From NCBI GenBank assembly GCA_014801535.1, contig JAAVEA010000031.1, positions 18,299 to 82,298 on the forward strand: a stretch of 64,000 nt of DNA, read 5' to 3'. The position numbers were made by a program, and so were the translations under genes. The DNA comes from Bacteroides sp. GTDB lineage: Bacteria > Bacteroidota > Bacteroidia > Bacteroidales > Muribaculaceae. Below, in pieces: positions 54,364-61,450 of the stretch. How positions within the stretch are numbered: position 1 is the first letter of the stretch; each line of letters opens with the position of its first letter. The notes below the pieces were generated by a model that worked only from the letters and a program-made list of their open reading frames with translations, searched no databases and was not told the DNA's origin.

Positions 54364-56046
54364 ATGAAAAAAGAATTTATCTATATCGCTCTCGGGGTAG
54401 CCCTCCTCGGCACCACCGGCTGCACCAAGAAGCTTGGTCAGTTCCGCAGCGATTTCTTCACCACAGCCCCGACCCCCCTCGCTACCGTAGGTGAACAGGT
54501 GCCCGGCACCATCAACGGCCGTATACCTGCAAAATTCATGGTCAAGAATGCAAAAGTCACAGCCACTCCCGTGATCCGTTGGGAGAACGGTGAGGTAACG
54601 GCCACCCCCGTCATCCTTCAGGGAGAGAACGTCCGCGCCAACGGTCAGGTGGTGAGCTTCGCAGATGGCGGCACAGTCACCATCCCCTTCAGCGTGGCAT
54701 ACCAGCCCGACATGGCCAAGAGCGATCTCTATCTCTCTTTCGCCGTAGACCAGAACGGCAAACTCTACTCCCTCCCTCCCGTAAAGGTAGGCTTCGGTGT
54801 GGTGGCCACTTCTACACTCGCCTCGGCAAAGACCGTGGTTCCTGCAGTGGCCAAAGACAACTTCCAGAAAGTGATCACCGAGAAATATAGCGCCGATATA
54901 CACTTCCTCATCAATCAGGCCAACATACGCGCCAACCAGACCGACAAGGCCGACTACATCGACCTCAACAAACGTCTGCAAGAAGCTAACTCCGCCCCCA
55001 ACCAGGAGATAGCCGGCATCACCGTGAATTCTTACGCTTCTCCTGAAGGCACACTCGAGTTTAACACTCAACTTGCCGAGAAACGCGAGCAGAACACCAC
55101 CAACCTCATAGAAAACCAGCTCAAGAAAGATAAGATCACCGAATTCGGCGAACTCACATCCTCTTTCACACCCGAAGACTGGGAAGGATTCGAGAAGCTT
55201 GTGGAGAAGAGCAACATCCAGGATAAGGATCTCATCCTGTCGGTGCTTCGCATGTATCCCGATCCCGTGCAGCGTGAGCAGGAGATCCGTAACCTCTCCG
55301 CTGTGTTCAACGAACTGGCCGATCAGATACTTCCCCAGCTCCGCTATTCACGCGTAATGGCGCAGATCAACGTCATCGGCAAGAGCGATCAGGAATTGAT
55401 CAATCTCTTCAACACCGATCCCTCCAAGCTCACCGCCGACGAGATGCTTTATATCGCAACCCTCACCAACGACAACACCAAGAAGATGGAGGTGTATAAC
55501 AAGGCTTGCGAAACCTTCCCCAAAGACTACCGCGCATACAACGACCTCGGTCTCACCCAGTATGTGGAGGGTGACTACGATGGAGCGGAAGCCAACTTCC
55601 GTCATGCTCTCCGTCTCTCCCCGGGGGCCAAGGAGCCTGAGATGAACCTCGGCCTTATCTCCATGATCAAGGGCGACTACAGCCAGGCCAATTCTCAGAT
55701 AGGTGCGGCGGCAGGTGTGCCCGAGGCTTCCGATGCCATGGGTGTATACCATCTCGCTCACGGCGACGTGAACAAAGCCATCACAGCCTTCGGCGACTCC
55801 AAGACTAACAATGCGGCACTCGCCCAGATACTCGCCCAGGACTACACAACGGCAAAGGCTACTCTCGGCGGTATAAAGAACCCCGACGCCACCACCTACT
55901 ATCTCAACGCCGTGCTTGGTGCGCGCACCAACAACGAAGCCATGGTGATGAACAATCTCCGTCAGGTGTCGAAGCTCGATCCGAAGATGCTGCAGCGCGC
56001 CAAGAACGACCTCGAATTCTCAAAATATAATCTCTCTTTCCTTTAA
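54364..56046 (+). CDS. TPR-containing outer membrane lipoprotein with OmpA-like segment
   Basis: A 560-residue protein from ATG 54364, where the lipoprotein signal peptide starts (MKKEFIYIALGVALLGTTGC); an in-frame ATG at 54235 lies in repeat DNA. N-terminal ~150 residues are beta-rich. A middle region (about 170-320) includes ITVNSYASPEGTLEFNTQLAEKREQNT, like the peptidoglycan-binding part of OmpA-type domains. The C-terminal ~200 residues hold TPR-like helices (YNDLGLTQYVEGDYDGAEANFRHAL). Domain order and key segments match the DUF3868 protein encoded at 57830, so the two are probably distant paralogues. The exact function is unknown. Confidence 0.78.
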   Translation: MKKEFIYIALGVALLGTTGCTKKLGQFRSDFFTTAPTPLATVGEQVPGTINGRIPAKFMVKNAKVTATPVIRWENGEVTATPVILQGENVRANGQVVSFADGGTVTIPFSVAYQPDMAKSDLYLSFAVDQNGKLYSLPPVKVGFGVVATSTLASAKTVVPAVAKDNFQKVITEKYSADIHFLINQANIRANQTDKADYIDLNKRLQEANSAPNQEIAGITVNSYASPEGTLEFNTQLAEKREQNTTNLIENQLKKDKITEFGELTSSFTPEDWEGFEKLVEKSNIQDKDLILSVLRMYPDPVQREQEIRNLSAVFNELADQILPQLRYSRVMAQINVIGKSDQELINLFNTDPSKLTADEMLYIATLTNDNTKKMEVYNKACETFPKDYRAYNDLGLTQYVEGDYDGAEANFRHALRLSPGAKEPEMNLGLISMIKGDYSQANSQIGAAAGVPEASDAMGVYHLAHGDVNKAITAFGDSKTNNAALAQILAQDYTTAKATLGGIKNPDATTYYLNAVLGARTNNEAMVMNNLRQVSKLDPKMLQRAKNDLEFSKYNLSFL

Positions 56047-56127
56047 TATATAGGGGATAAGTATCCTTTAATATATATAGGAGATAAATCTAATAGAAGA
56101 TTTATATAATATAGGAGATTGAAGATT

Positions 56128-56167
56128 ACTGTGGCTGGAGCTTGTAGCTTCCGCCACAGTTATTTTT
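56128..56167 (+). terminator. terminator of the TPR lipoprotein gene
   Basis: Hairpin with arms 56128-56142 and 56146-56160 (15 bp, two imperfect pairs: ACTGTGGCTGGAGCT / AGCTTCCGCCACAGT), followed by TATTTTTAC. The right arm has AGCTTCCGC, the same core as family Z. Confidence 0.75.
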
Positions 56168-56227
56168 ACTATCTCTGCCGAGGCTGGAGCAAGAACGAAA
56201 TTATGTCACCGTACAGAGCGGAGCCCC

Positions 56228-56424
56228 GGGGCGGGAGCCTCCGAGCTTCCGCAAAAGTGGTAGTGGCTCGATGCCACTACCGCTTTTCTATTTCTTTCCT
56301 CACTTTTAAATCTGAAAATTATATGTGGTTTCGAACCACATATAATTTTGCGGAAGCTCGGAGGCTCCCGCCCCGGCAGGGATTGATCGGGCAGTCTCAG
56401 CGGAAGCTCGGAGGCTCCCGCCCC
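56228..56424. repeat. GC-rich inverted-repeat family Z, copy 2, with two inner hairpins
   Basis: Perfect 25-bp outer arms at 56228-56252 and 56350-56374 (begin GGGGCGGGAGCCTCCGAG), with the right arm repeated directly at 56400-56424. Between the arms lie two unrelated hairpins: 56253-56267 / 56273-56287 (15 bp, one G-T pair, loop TCGAT), and 56315-56330 / 56334-56349 (16 bp perfect, TCG loop within TTCGA). The second hairpin abuts the right arm exactly; the first abuts the left arm exactly. Confidence 0.88.
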
Positions 56425-56529
56425 GGGACTCCGCATCCGACGGAGGTTTCTTGGTTTTTCACAAGATTGGTTTTCTCAGAGTTTTCGCGAGATTGGTTTT
56501 AAAACCGCAGGGCGGTTTCACTTTCTATT

Positions 56530-56570
56530 AACCCCGGGTTGGCGACGAAAGGAGCTTACCCGGGGTTTTT
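56530..56570 (+). terminator. hairpin AACCCCGGGT/ACCCGGGGTT, terminator-like
   Basis: Perfect 10-bp stem, arms 56530-56539 and 56558-56567, 18-nt loop, followed by TTTCAT. It lies between repeat family Z and the fimbrial promoter. Confidence 0.6.
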
Positions 56571-56616
56571 CATCCATATGACTCACCCAACCGCGGAGCG
56601 GTTGCATCTTCCCATC

Positions 56617-56688
56617 ATATCCCCAGTATCCTAAAACTTAATATCCCCAATATCCTAAAACTTAATATCCACATTATCCTAAAACTCT
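56617..56688 (+). repeat. 24-bp direct repeat, three copies
   Basis: Units begin ATATCCCCAGTATCCTAAAA at 56617, 56641 and 56665, each 24 bp with two to four differences. It lies just upstream of the fimbrial promoter. Confidence 0.85.
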
Positions 56689-56766
56689 TCATTCTGCCCC
56701 AAAAATATGCTTTAAAACATGTTTTAAAAATTTTTTAAAAAAAGTTTAAAATTTCATGATAAAAAG

Positions 56767-56797
56767 TTTGTGTTTGATTGTTATTGTATTAACTTTG
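56767..56797 (+). promoter_or_regulatory. promoter of the fimbrial operon
   Basis: TTTG at 56767-56770, a 19-bp spacer, TAACTTTG at 56790-56797: both boxes exact with ideal spacing, the best promoter in the window. The leader to the DUF3575 gene is about 415 nt. Confidence 0.75.
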
Positions 56798-56831
56798 CAC
56801 CCACAACCTCATTACTAACACTCTTGCAATT

Positions 56832-56976
56832 ATGAAAAACATCTCATAATTCAAAAGATTGCTACAATGAAACCCCGGTTGATGACTTTACCGCTATCCC
56901 GATTCGGCTTAACATCGGTGAAGCCTTAAAACGCAAGGTGATTGATAATTTTTATGAAATGATGGAGTCAGATTAA
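56832..56976 (+). pseudogene. frame-shifted small reading frame in the fimbrial leader
   Basis: ATG at 56832 is followed by five A bases and reads only MKNIS before a stop. Removing one A from that run would give a 47-residue frame containing DDFTAIPIRLNIGEALKRKV and ending NFYEMMESD at TAA 56974-56976. The composition looks protein-like. It lies 34 bp after the operon promoter. Whether it is a decayed gene, a slippery sequence or chance is open. Confidence 0.35.
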
Positions 56977-57220
56977 GACTTCATAACTTGCAAACTCGCC
57001 CTTACTGATTCTTCAGCGTGGCATCGGCGATGCACATGACGAAAAGATGAGGAGACAGGACACGACACAGAAGCTGATGTTTTGTCCGGAATACGCCGGA
57101 CTCCATAACAGACCCATAATTAAACCAACCGACGAAAAGAGCTTAACTCAACCCGTCAAAACAAAATTAAAAAAAGTCTCCCGGAGGCGACACAGCTCCG
57201 GTGACACTAAATAAGGAATT

Positions 57221-57814
57221 ATGAGACGACCTACACTCATCGTAATGTTGATGGCAGTGATTTCGCTGCTGTTGCCGCGCGAAGCCCGCGCCGGAGATGA
57301 CATAGCACTCAAGACCAACCTTCTCTATGATGCCGGTCTGAATCCGAGTCTCGGCATAGAGTTCGGCTTGGCTCCGAAATGGAGTATGGATATATCCGGG
57401 CAGGTGAACAACTGGACCGTTTCAGGCAAACGATGGCGTCACTGGGCAGTGCAGCCCGAGGCCCGCTTCTGGCTCTGCGAACGCTTCCAAGGTCATTTCT
57501 TCGGACTTCACGCTCTCGGCGGTCAGTTCAATGTAGGTAACGTCAACGATAATCTCAAATACATATTCCTTGGTCTCGACGACCTCTCCACAAAACGCTA
57601 TCAGGGTTGGATGGCCGGTGCCGGCATCGCTTACGGTTACGCATGGGTGCTCAACAAACACTGGAACATCGAGGCCGAGATAGGAGCGGGATGGATCTAC
57701 TCCAAAAGCGACGTATATCCCTGCAAAGACTGTGGAAGCAAGATTCAGGAAGGTTTTACAAAGAATTATATCGGCCTCACAAAGGCAGCCGTCAATCTCG
57801 TTTATATTTTCTAA
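57221..57814 (+). CDS. DUF3575 domain protein, fimbrial locus
   Basis: A 197-residue protein with signal peptide MRRPTLIVMLMAVISLLLPREARA. The mature part begins DDIALKTNLLYDAGLNPSLGIEFGLAPKWSMD, the DUF3575 hallmark, and alternates aromatic and polar residues as in a small outer membrane beta-barrel (ending AAVNLVYIF, a C-terminal aromatic). A CKDC segment near residue 168 could form a disulfide. DUF3575 genes regularly precede DUF3868 and fimbrillin genes in Bacteroidales. Role unproven; probably in assembly or anchoring. 15 bp before the DUF3868 gene. Confidence 0.87.
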   Translation: MRRPTLIVMLMAVISLLLPREARAGDDIALKTNLLYDAGLNPSLGIEFGLAPKWSMDISGQVNNWTVSGKRWRHWAVQPEARFWLCERFQGHFFGLHALGGQFNVGNVNDNLKYIFLGLDDLSTKRYQGWMAGAGIAYGYAWVLNKHWNIEAEIGAGWIYSKSDVYPCKDCGSKIQEGFTKNYIGLTKAAVNLVYIF

Positions 57815-57829
57815 AACAGAGCAACAGCA

Positions 57830-59314
57830 ATGAAAACAGCAAAACTCACCTTAATTTCATCTCTGATTTTCGGGTCGGCCTTCGGCGCTGCTGCTGACAG
57901 CATGACGGCAAAGGTGAACCCCTCCATAGGGATTCAGAACTTCGATCTCCGCAAGGATGGCAACCTCCTTCTTCTCGATATGACTCTCGACGCGGCCAAG
58001 CTCCGCATGAGCACCAACCGCGAGATGGTCTACACTCCGATGATCGTCAACGGCAGTGACACCGTAAGGATGCGCCCGTTTGCAGTGGCAGGGAAGAACC
58101 GTTTCTTCAGCCATGTCCGCAGCGACGACAACACCTCCGAGCCGGTGGCTTACCGCGCCGGTCAGATAAAGGAACCCCTCGTATATAATTACGAGATCCC
58201 TTATGCAGAATGGATGGCCGACGGCCGCGTGGAATTCGAGGCTCAGGAACGCGGCTGCTGCTCCAAGAACGGTAAGGCCACCTATGTGCCTGTGGCGCAG
58301 ATTGACCTCGTGCCGAAAAACTATACTCCCGACGTGGTTTACGTAACCCCCAAGGCGGAGGCTATCAAGGAACGTCAGATCAATGCCCGCGCATATATCG
58401 ACTTCCCGGTAAATAAGATAGAGATCTATCCCGACTACCGCCGCAACCCGCAGGAGCTAAAGAAGATTCTCGCCACGATCGACTCCGTGCGCGCCGATGA
58501 GAACCTCACTTTCAAAAGCATCCATATCAAGGGTTACGCTTCTCCCGAAGGTAGCTACGCCAACAATACCCGTCTCGCCAAGGGACGTACGCAGACACTG
58601 GCCGACTATGTGCGCAACCTCTATAAGTTCAAGCGCGACGTGATCACCACCTCCTACGAGCCTGAAGACTGGGCCGGACTGGAGGAATATGTGAAGAGCG
58701 AGGCCGCACAGCGCACTCTGACAAATCCGGCTGGAATCCTGGCTATCATCACCGACCCCGCATACCGTGGAAAGGATGATGCCCGCGAGGCAGCTATAAA
58801 GAGCAAGTTCCCCAAGGATTACCAGTTCCTTCTCGCCGAGGTTTATCCCGGTCTGCGACATTCGGACTATGCGGTCAACTTCACCGTACGCTCCTATCAG
58901 ACCCCCGAGGAGATCGCCGACATAATGAAGAAGGCACCACAGAACCTTTCGCCCAGTGAACTCTTCGTTTACGCACAGAGCGTCACTCCCGGAAGCAAGG
59001 AATATAACGAGGCTTTCGAACTCGGCGTCAAGCTATGGCCCAACGACCCGGTGGTCAACCTCAATGCCGGAAACGCGGCTCTCATGCGCGGCGACACCGC
59101 AGCGGCAGCTAAATATCTCGCCAAGGCGGGCGACTCCGTAGAGGCGCAATATGCCAGAGCCACACTCGCTGCCATGGAGAAAGATTACGATAAAGCAAAC
59201 TCTATACTGAATAAAATACAGCAGCTTCCGCAGGCACAGGCCGCCGAGAAGCAGATAAAGACTATTACAGAGAACAAAGGAAAACATTTCAAACTTCTCA
59301 CCGACAAGATCTGA
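57830..59314 (+). CDS. DUF3868 domain protein with OmpA-like and TPR-like regions, fimbrial locus
   Basis: A 494-residue protein with signal peptide MKTAKLTLISSLIFGSAFGAAA. The DUF3868 part covers roughly residues 20-180 (VEFEAQERGCCSKNGKATYVP). An OmpA-like segment follows near 240 (SIHIKGYASPEGSYANNTRLAKGRTQ). The C-terminus has TPR-like helices (LWPNDPVVNLNAGNAALMRGDTAAAAKYL). It likely acts in the periplasm or at the outer membrane in fimbria assembly. It shares architecture with the lipoprotein at 54364. A strong hairpin after the stop separates it from the fimbrillin gene. Confidence 0.87.
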   Translation: MKTAKLTLISSLIFGSAFGAAADSMTAKVNPSIGIQNFDLRKDGNLLLLDMTLDAAKLRMSTNREMVYTPMIVNGSDTVRMRPFAVAGKNRFFSHVRSDDNTSEPVAYRAGQIKEPLVYNYEIPYAEWMADGRVEFEAQERGCCSKNGKATYVPVAQIDLVPKNYTPDVVYVTPKAEAIKERQINARAYIDFPVNKIEIYPDYRRNPQELKKILATIDSVRADENLTFKSIHIKGYASPEGSYANNTRLAKGRTQTLADYVRNLYKFKRDVITTSYEPEDWAGLEEYVKSEAAQRTLTNPAGILAIITDPAYRGKDDAREAAIKSKFPKDYQFLLAEVYPGLRHSDYAVNFTVRSYQTPEEIADIMKKAPQNLSPSELFVYAQSVTPGSKEYNEAFELGVKLWPNDPVVNLNAGNAALMRGDTAAAAKYLAKAGDSVEAQYARATLAAMEKDYDKANSILNKIQQLPQAQAAEKQIKTITENKGKHFKLLTDKI

Positions 59315-59362
59315 TCACCCCTCCTTATTAAGGAGAATGTGATAAGGAAATCTCTTAAGAGA

Positions 59363-59392
59363 TCTATTGTTTCTTCTCGAAGAAACAATAGA
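59363..59392 (+). terminator. hairpin after the DUF3868 gene
   Basis: Perfect 13-bp stem, arms 59363-59375 and 59380-59392, loop CTCG, followed by GATTTCTA. A smaller CTCCTTA/TAAGGAG palindrome lies at 59321-59335. It may reduce read-through into the fimbrillin genes. Confidence 0.65.
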
Positions 59393-59402
59393 GATTTCTA
59401 AG

Positions 59403-59428
59403 GGTAGCCCTCCGTGAGTCTACTTACC
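59403..59428 (+). promoter_or_regulatory. fimbrial leader motif, copy 1
   Basis: GGTA (59403), GTGA 11 bp further (59414), TACTTACC (59421-59428). The same three words recur at 61358 and 63170. This copy lacks the perfect stem of the other two. It ends 68 bp before the fimbrillin ATG. Confidence 0.45.
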
Positions 59429-59496
59429 GAGCGAGGGGCAATATAAACAAGAAACAGATAAAATTTAATTTCATACTTTTAACAAAAAACTCTAAC

Positions 59497-61287
59497 ATGA
59501 AAAAGATTTATGGATTTGCAGCCCTCTGCGCAGCCATGACGCTCGCAAGCTGCTCCAACAACGACGAACCTATCGTTCCCGTTGACGGCTCAACAACAGC
59601 AACTGTTGCAGGTTACCTTTCAGTTAACATTGCAAATACTAACAAAGACACTCGTGCTGTAAATCATCAGGATTACATCCAGGGAACAGCAGGTGAAAGC
59701 AAGGCTACTAAAGCTACTTTCGTTTTCTTTGCCGCAGATGGTTCGCAGATCTCAATGTCGGCTGATCAGGCTCTTACTTCTACCACTGAGCACACAAGTA
59801 ACATCGAGCGCGACTACAACGTTATGGTTCCTGTGACAATCACTGAGACAGGAGACCACGATGCAGCTTACGTACAGGGTGAGATTGATAAGATCGACCG
59901 CGTTGTTGTTATCCTCAACCCCACTGCCGATATCAATGCCGCAGTATCAGACAAGTCTGAACCTCAGGTATTGGCTGTGGCTGCCGACTACTCTACTCTA
60001 ACTTCTGACAATGGATTTGTTATGACAAATTCAGTTTACATGAAGGAAAATGGTAAAGCCTACGTTTACGGTCAGGATGTGAATGGTAAGATCTATTCAA
60101 GCCAGCTTGAGGCTACTCAGAACGCAGTAGATCTCTATGTGGAGCGTGTAGTTGCCCGCGTAGATGTTAAGTATGATCCAACCGGGTTTACTAATACTCC
60201 CCAGAGTGAATCTATCTATGGCTACGATGCAAACGGCAATTTCACAGAGACTAAACAGACTCTTAATATAGTTATCAAAGGTATCGAGGTTGCTAACATA
60301 GCAAATCAGTCATATCTTGTTAAGAACCTTGACAACTCATTCAAGACAACCGGCCGTTTTGATGCTTGGAATGATGAGTCTAATTTCCGTTCACACTGGG
60401 CAACTGCATGGACTCTTGACACTGATGTTAAGGCTCCTTCAAGATTCGTTGAAGAAGATAATCAGGATAAAATCGATTATACTTGGTTCAGAAACCAGTC
60501 TTATAACAGCTTCGATGATTTCTCTGCATCAAGCACAGGAGCAAAATACTATATCAACGAGAATACAAACGAAGACTATAAGACAGCTCTTGTAATTTCA
60601 GCTCAGCTTTGCGATGAAAATGGCGATGCCGTTACTTTCTATCGCACTGTAAAAGATGGCCGTTACTATTCAGAGGAAGGTGCTTACAATGTGCTTCTCG
60701 ACATGCTCAAACGTGAAGGTTATTATGTAGCAACAGAATATGATGCAGAAGGTAAACCCTCTAAGTTGCGTAACCTTACTGAAGCTGATCTTGAGTTCAA
60801 ATCTGCTGTTCAGAGCGAAGTAGAAGGTGCTGAGGGTTATGAAGGCTATCTCGAATTCAAGAAAGACACTTATGCTGATAAAGATATTTACCGGACAACT
60901 GACGGTGGCGTGAATTACGTGGCTGTTACAAACTTCACTGAAAACGTTCTTCATTCTTCAAACTATGAGGTTTGGAAATGGAATGAGGGTATGTGCTACT
61001 ACTATGTATACCTCACCAATGGTGAAGAGGAGAATATCGCAGCTGAAGGCGAAGAGGCAAACATGGTAACTATCGACGGTATCGTACGTAACCACATCTA
61101 CGATGTAAATATCCAGAGCATCGCCGGTCTTGGTGTTCCTGTATTCGATCCGAAAGATGTTATCATCCCGACAACTCCTGATAAGATCACTCCCAATGAT
61201 GAATGGTCACTTGCTTGCAACATCCATATCCTCTCTTGGGCACGTTACACTCAGCATGCTAACTTTACTAACGGTACTGACTATTAA
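59497..61287 (+). CDS. Mfa1-like major fimbrial subunit (fimbrillin) 1
   Basis: A 596-residue lipoprotein: signal MKKIYGFAALCAAMTLASC with lipobox LASC. Mature region starts with a beta-strand then NTNKDTRAVNHQD, an arginine site where type V fimbrillins are usually cut by an Arg-specific protease so that the groove opens for strand exchange. A VERVVARVDVKY segment (residues about 212-223) marks the end of the N-terminal domain. The C-terminal ...MVTIDGIVRNHIYDVNIQSIAGLGVPV and a final W/HILSWARY strand are typical of the Mfa1 C-terminal domain. It would polymerise on the cell surface. Confidence 0.88.
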   Translation: MKKIYGFAALCAAMTLASCSNNDEPIVPVDGSTTATVAGYLSVNIANTNKDTRAVNHQDYIQGTAGESKATKATFVFFAADGSQISMSADQALTSTTEHTSNIERDYNVMVPVTITETGDHDAAYVQGEIDKIDRVVVILNPTADINAAVSDKSEPQVLAVAADYSTLTSDNGFVMTNSVYMKENGKAYVYGQDVNGKIYSSQLEATQNAVDLYVERVVARVDVKYDPTGFTNTPQSESIYGYDANGNFTETKQTLNIVIKGIEVANIANQSYLVKNLDNSFKTTGRFDAWNDESNFRSHWATAWTLDTDVKAPSRFVEEDNQDKIDYTWFRNQSYNSFDDFSASSTGAKYYINENTNEDYKTALVISAQLCDENGDAVTFYRTVKDGRYYSEEGAYNVLLDMLKREGYYVATEYDAEGKPSKLRNLTEADLEFKSAVQSEVEGAEGYEGYLEFKKDTYADKDIYRTTDGGVNYVAVTNFTENVLHSSNYEVWKWNEGMCYYYVYLTNGEEENIAAEGEEANMVTIDGIVRNHIYDVNIQSIAGLGVPVFDPKDVIIPTTPDKITPNDEWSLACNIHILSWARYTQHANFTNGTDY

Positions 61288-61318
61288 TCCATCCGGATAT
61301 AATATACAGGCTTAAAAA

Positions 61319-61345
61319 GGAATCGGAGTTTAATGCTCCGGTTCC
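61319..61345 (+). terminator. hairpin after fimbrillin 1
   Basis: 10-bp stem GGAATCGGAG (61319-61328) / CTCCGGTTCC (61336-61345) with one G-T pair and a 7-nt loop. No T-run follows, so it may instead protect the 3' end of the fimbrillin 1 mRNA. Confidence 0.5.
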
Positions 61346-61357
61346 TGTAGAAAAAAA

Positions 61358-61389
61358 GGTAAAGAGGAGTGAAATCCTCTTTACTTACC
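61358..61389 (+). promoter_or_regulatory. fimbrial leader motif, copy 2 (hairpin)
   Basis: GGTA...GTGA...TACTTACC with a perfect 10-bp stem GTAAAGAGGA (61359-61368) / TCCTCTTTAC (61375-61384) and loop GTGAAA, then TTACC. It ends 61 bp before the fimbrillin 2 ATG. Copy 3 keeps the stem with a compensating A-T to G-C change. Confidence 0.6.
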
Positions 61390-61450
61390 AAAGAAAAAGA
61401 TTGGGGAAGAAACCGATCAAAAAAATTGTAATACTAAATAATACTCTAAC

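Larger units (their letters stand above)
56047..57220. other. 1.17-kb gene-free region before the fimbrial operon
   Basis: Contains a direct duplication TTTAATATATAGGGGATAAG-like (56043-56090), a terminator (56128-56160), family Z copy 2 (56228-56424), a hairpin (56530-56567), a 24-bp triplicate (56617-56688), a strong promoter (56767-56797), a frame-shifted small reading frame (56832-56976) and a leader of about 420 nt. From 56980 to 57220 nothing else is clear. Confidence 0.7.

Noticed and set aside
59315..61450. Invertible promoter for fimbrillin genes
   Set aside because: Phase-variable surface loci in Bacteroidales often have one, but no pair of separated inverted repeats flanking a TAnnTTTG box was found; the inverted repeats seen are short-loop hairpins.
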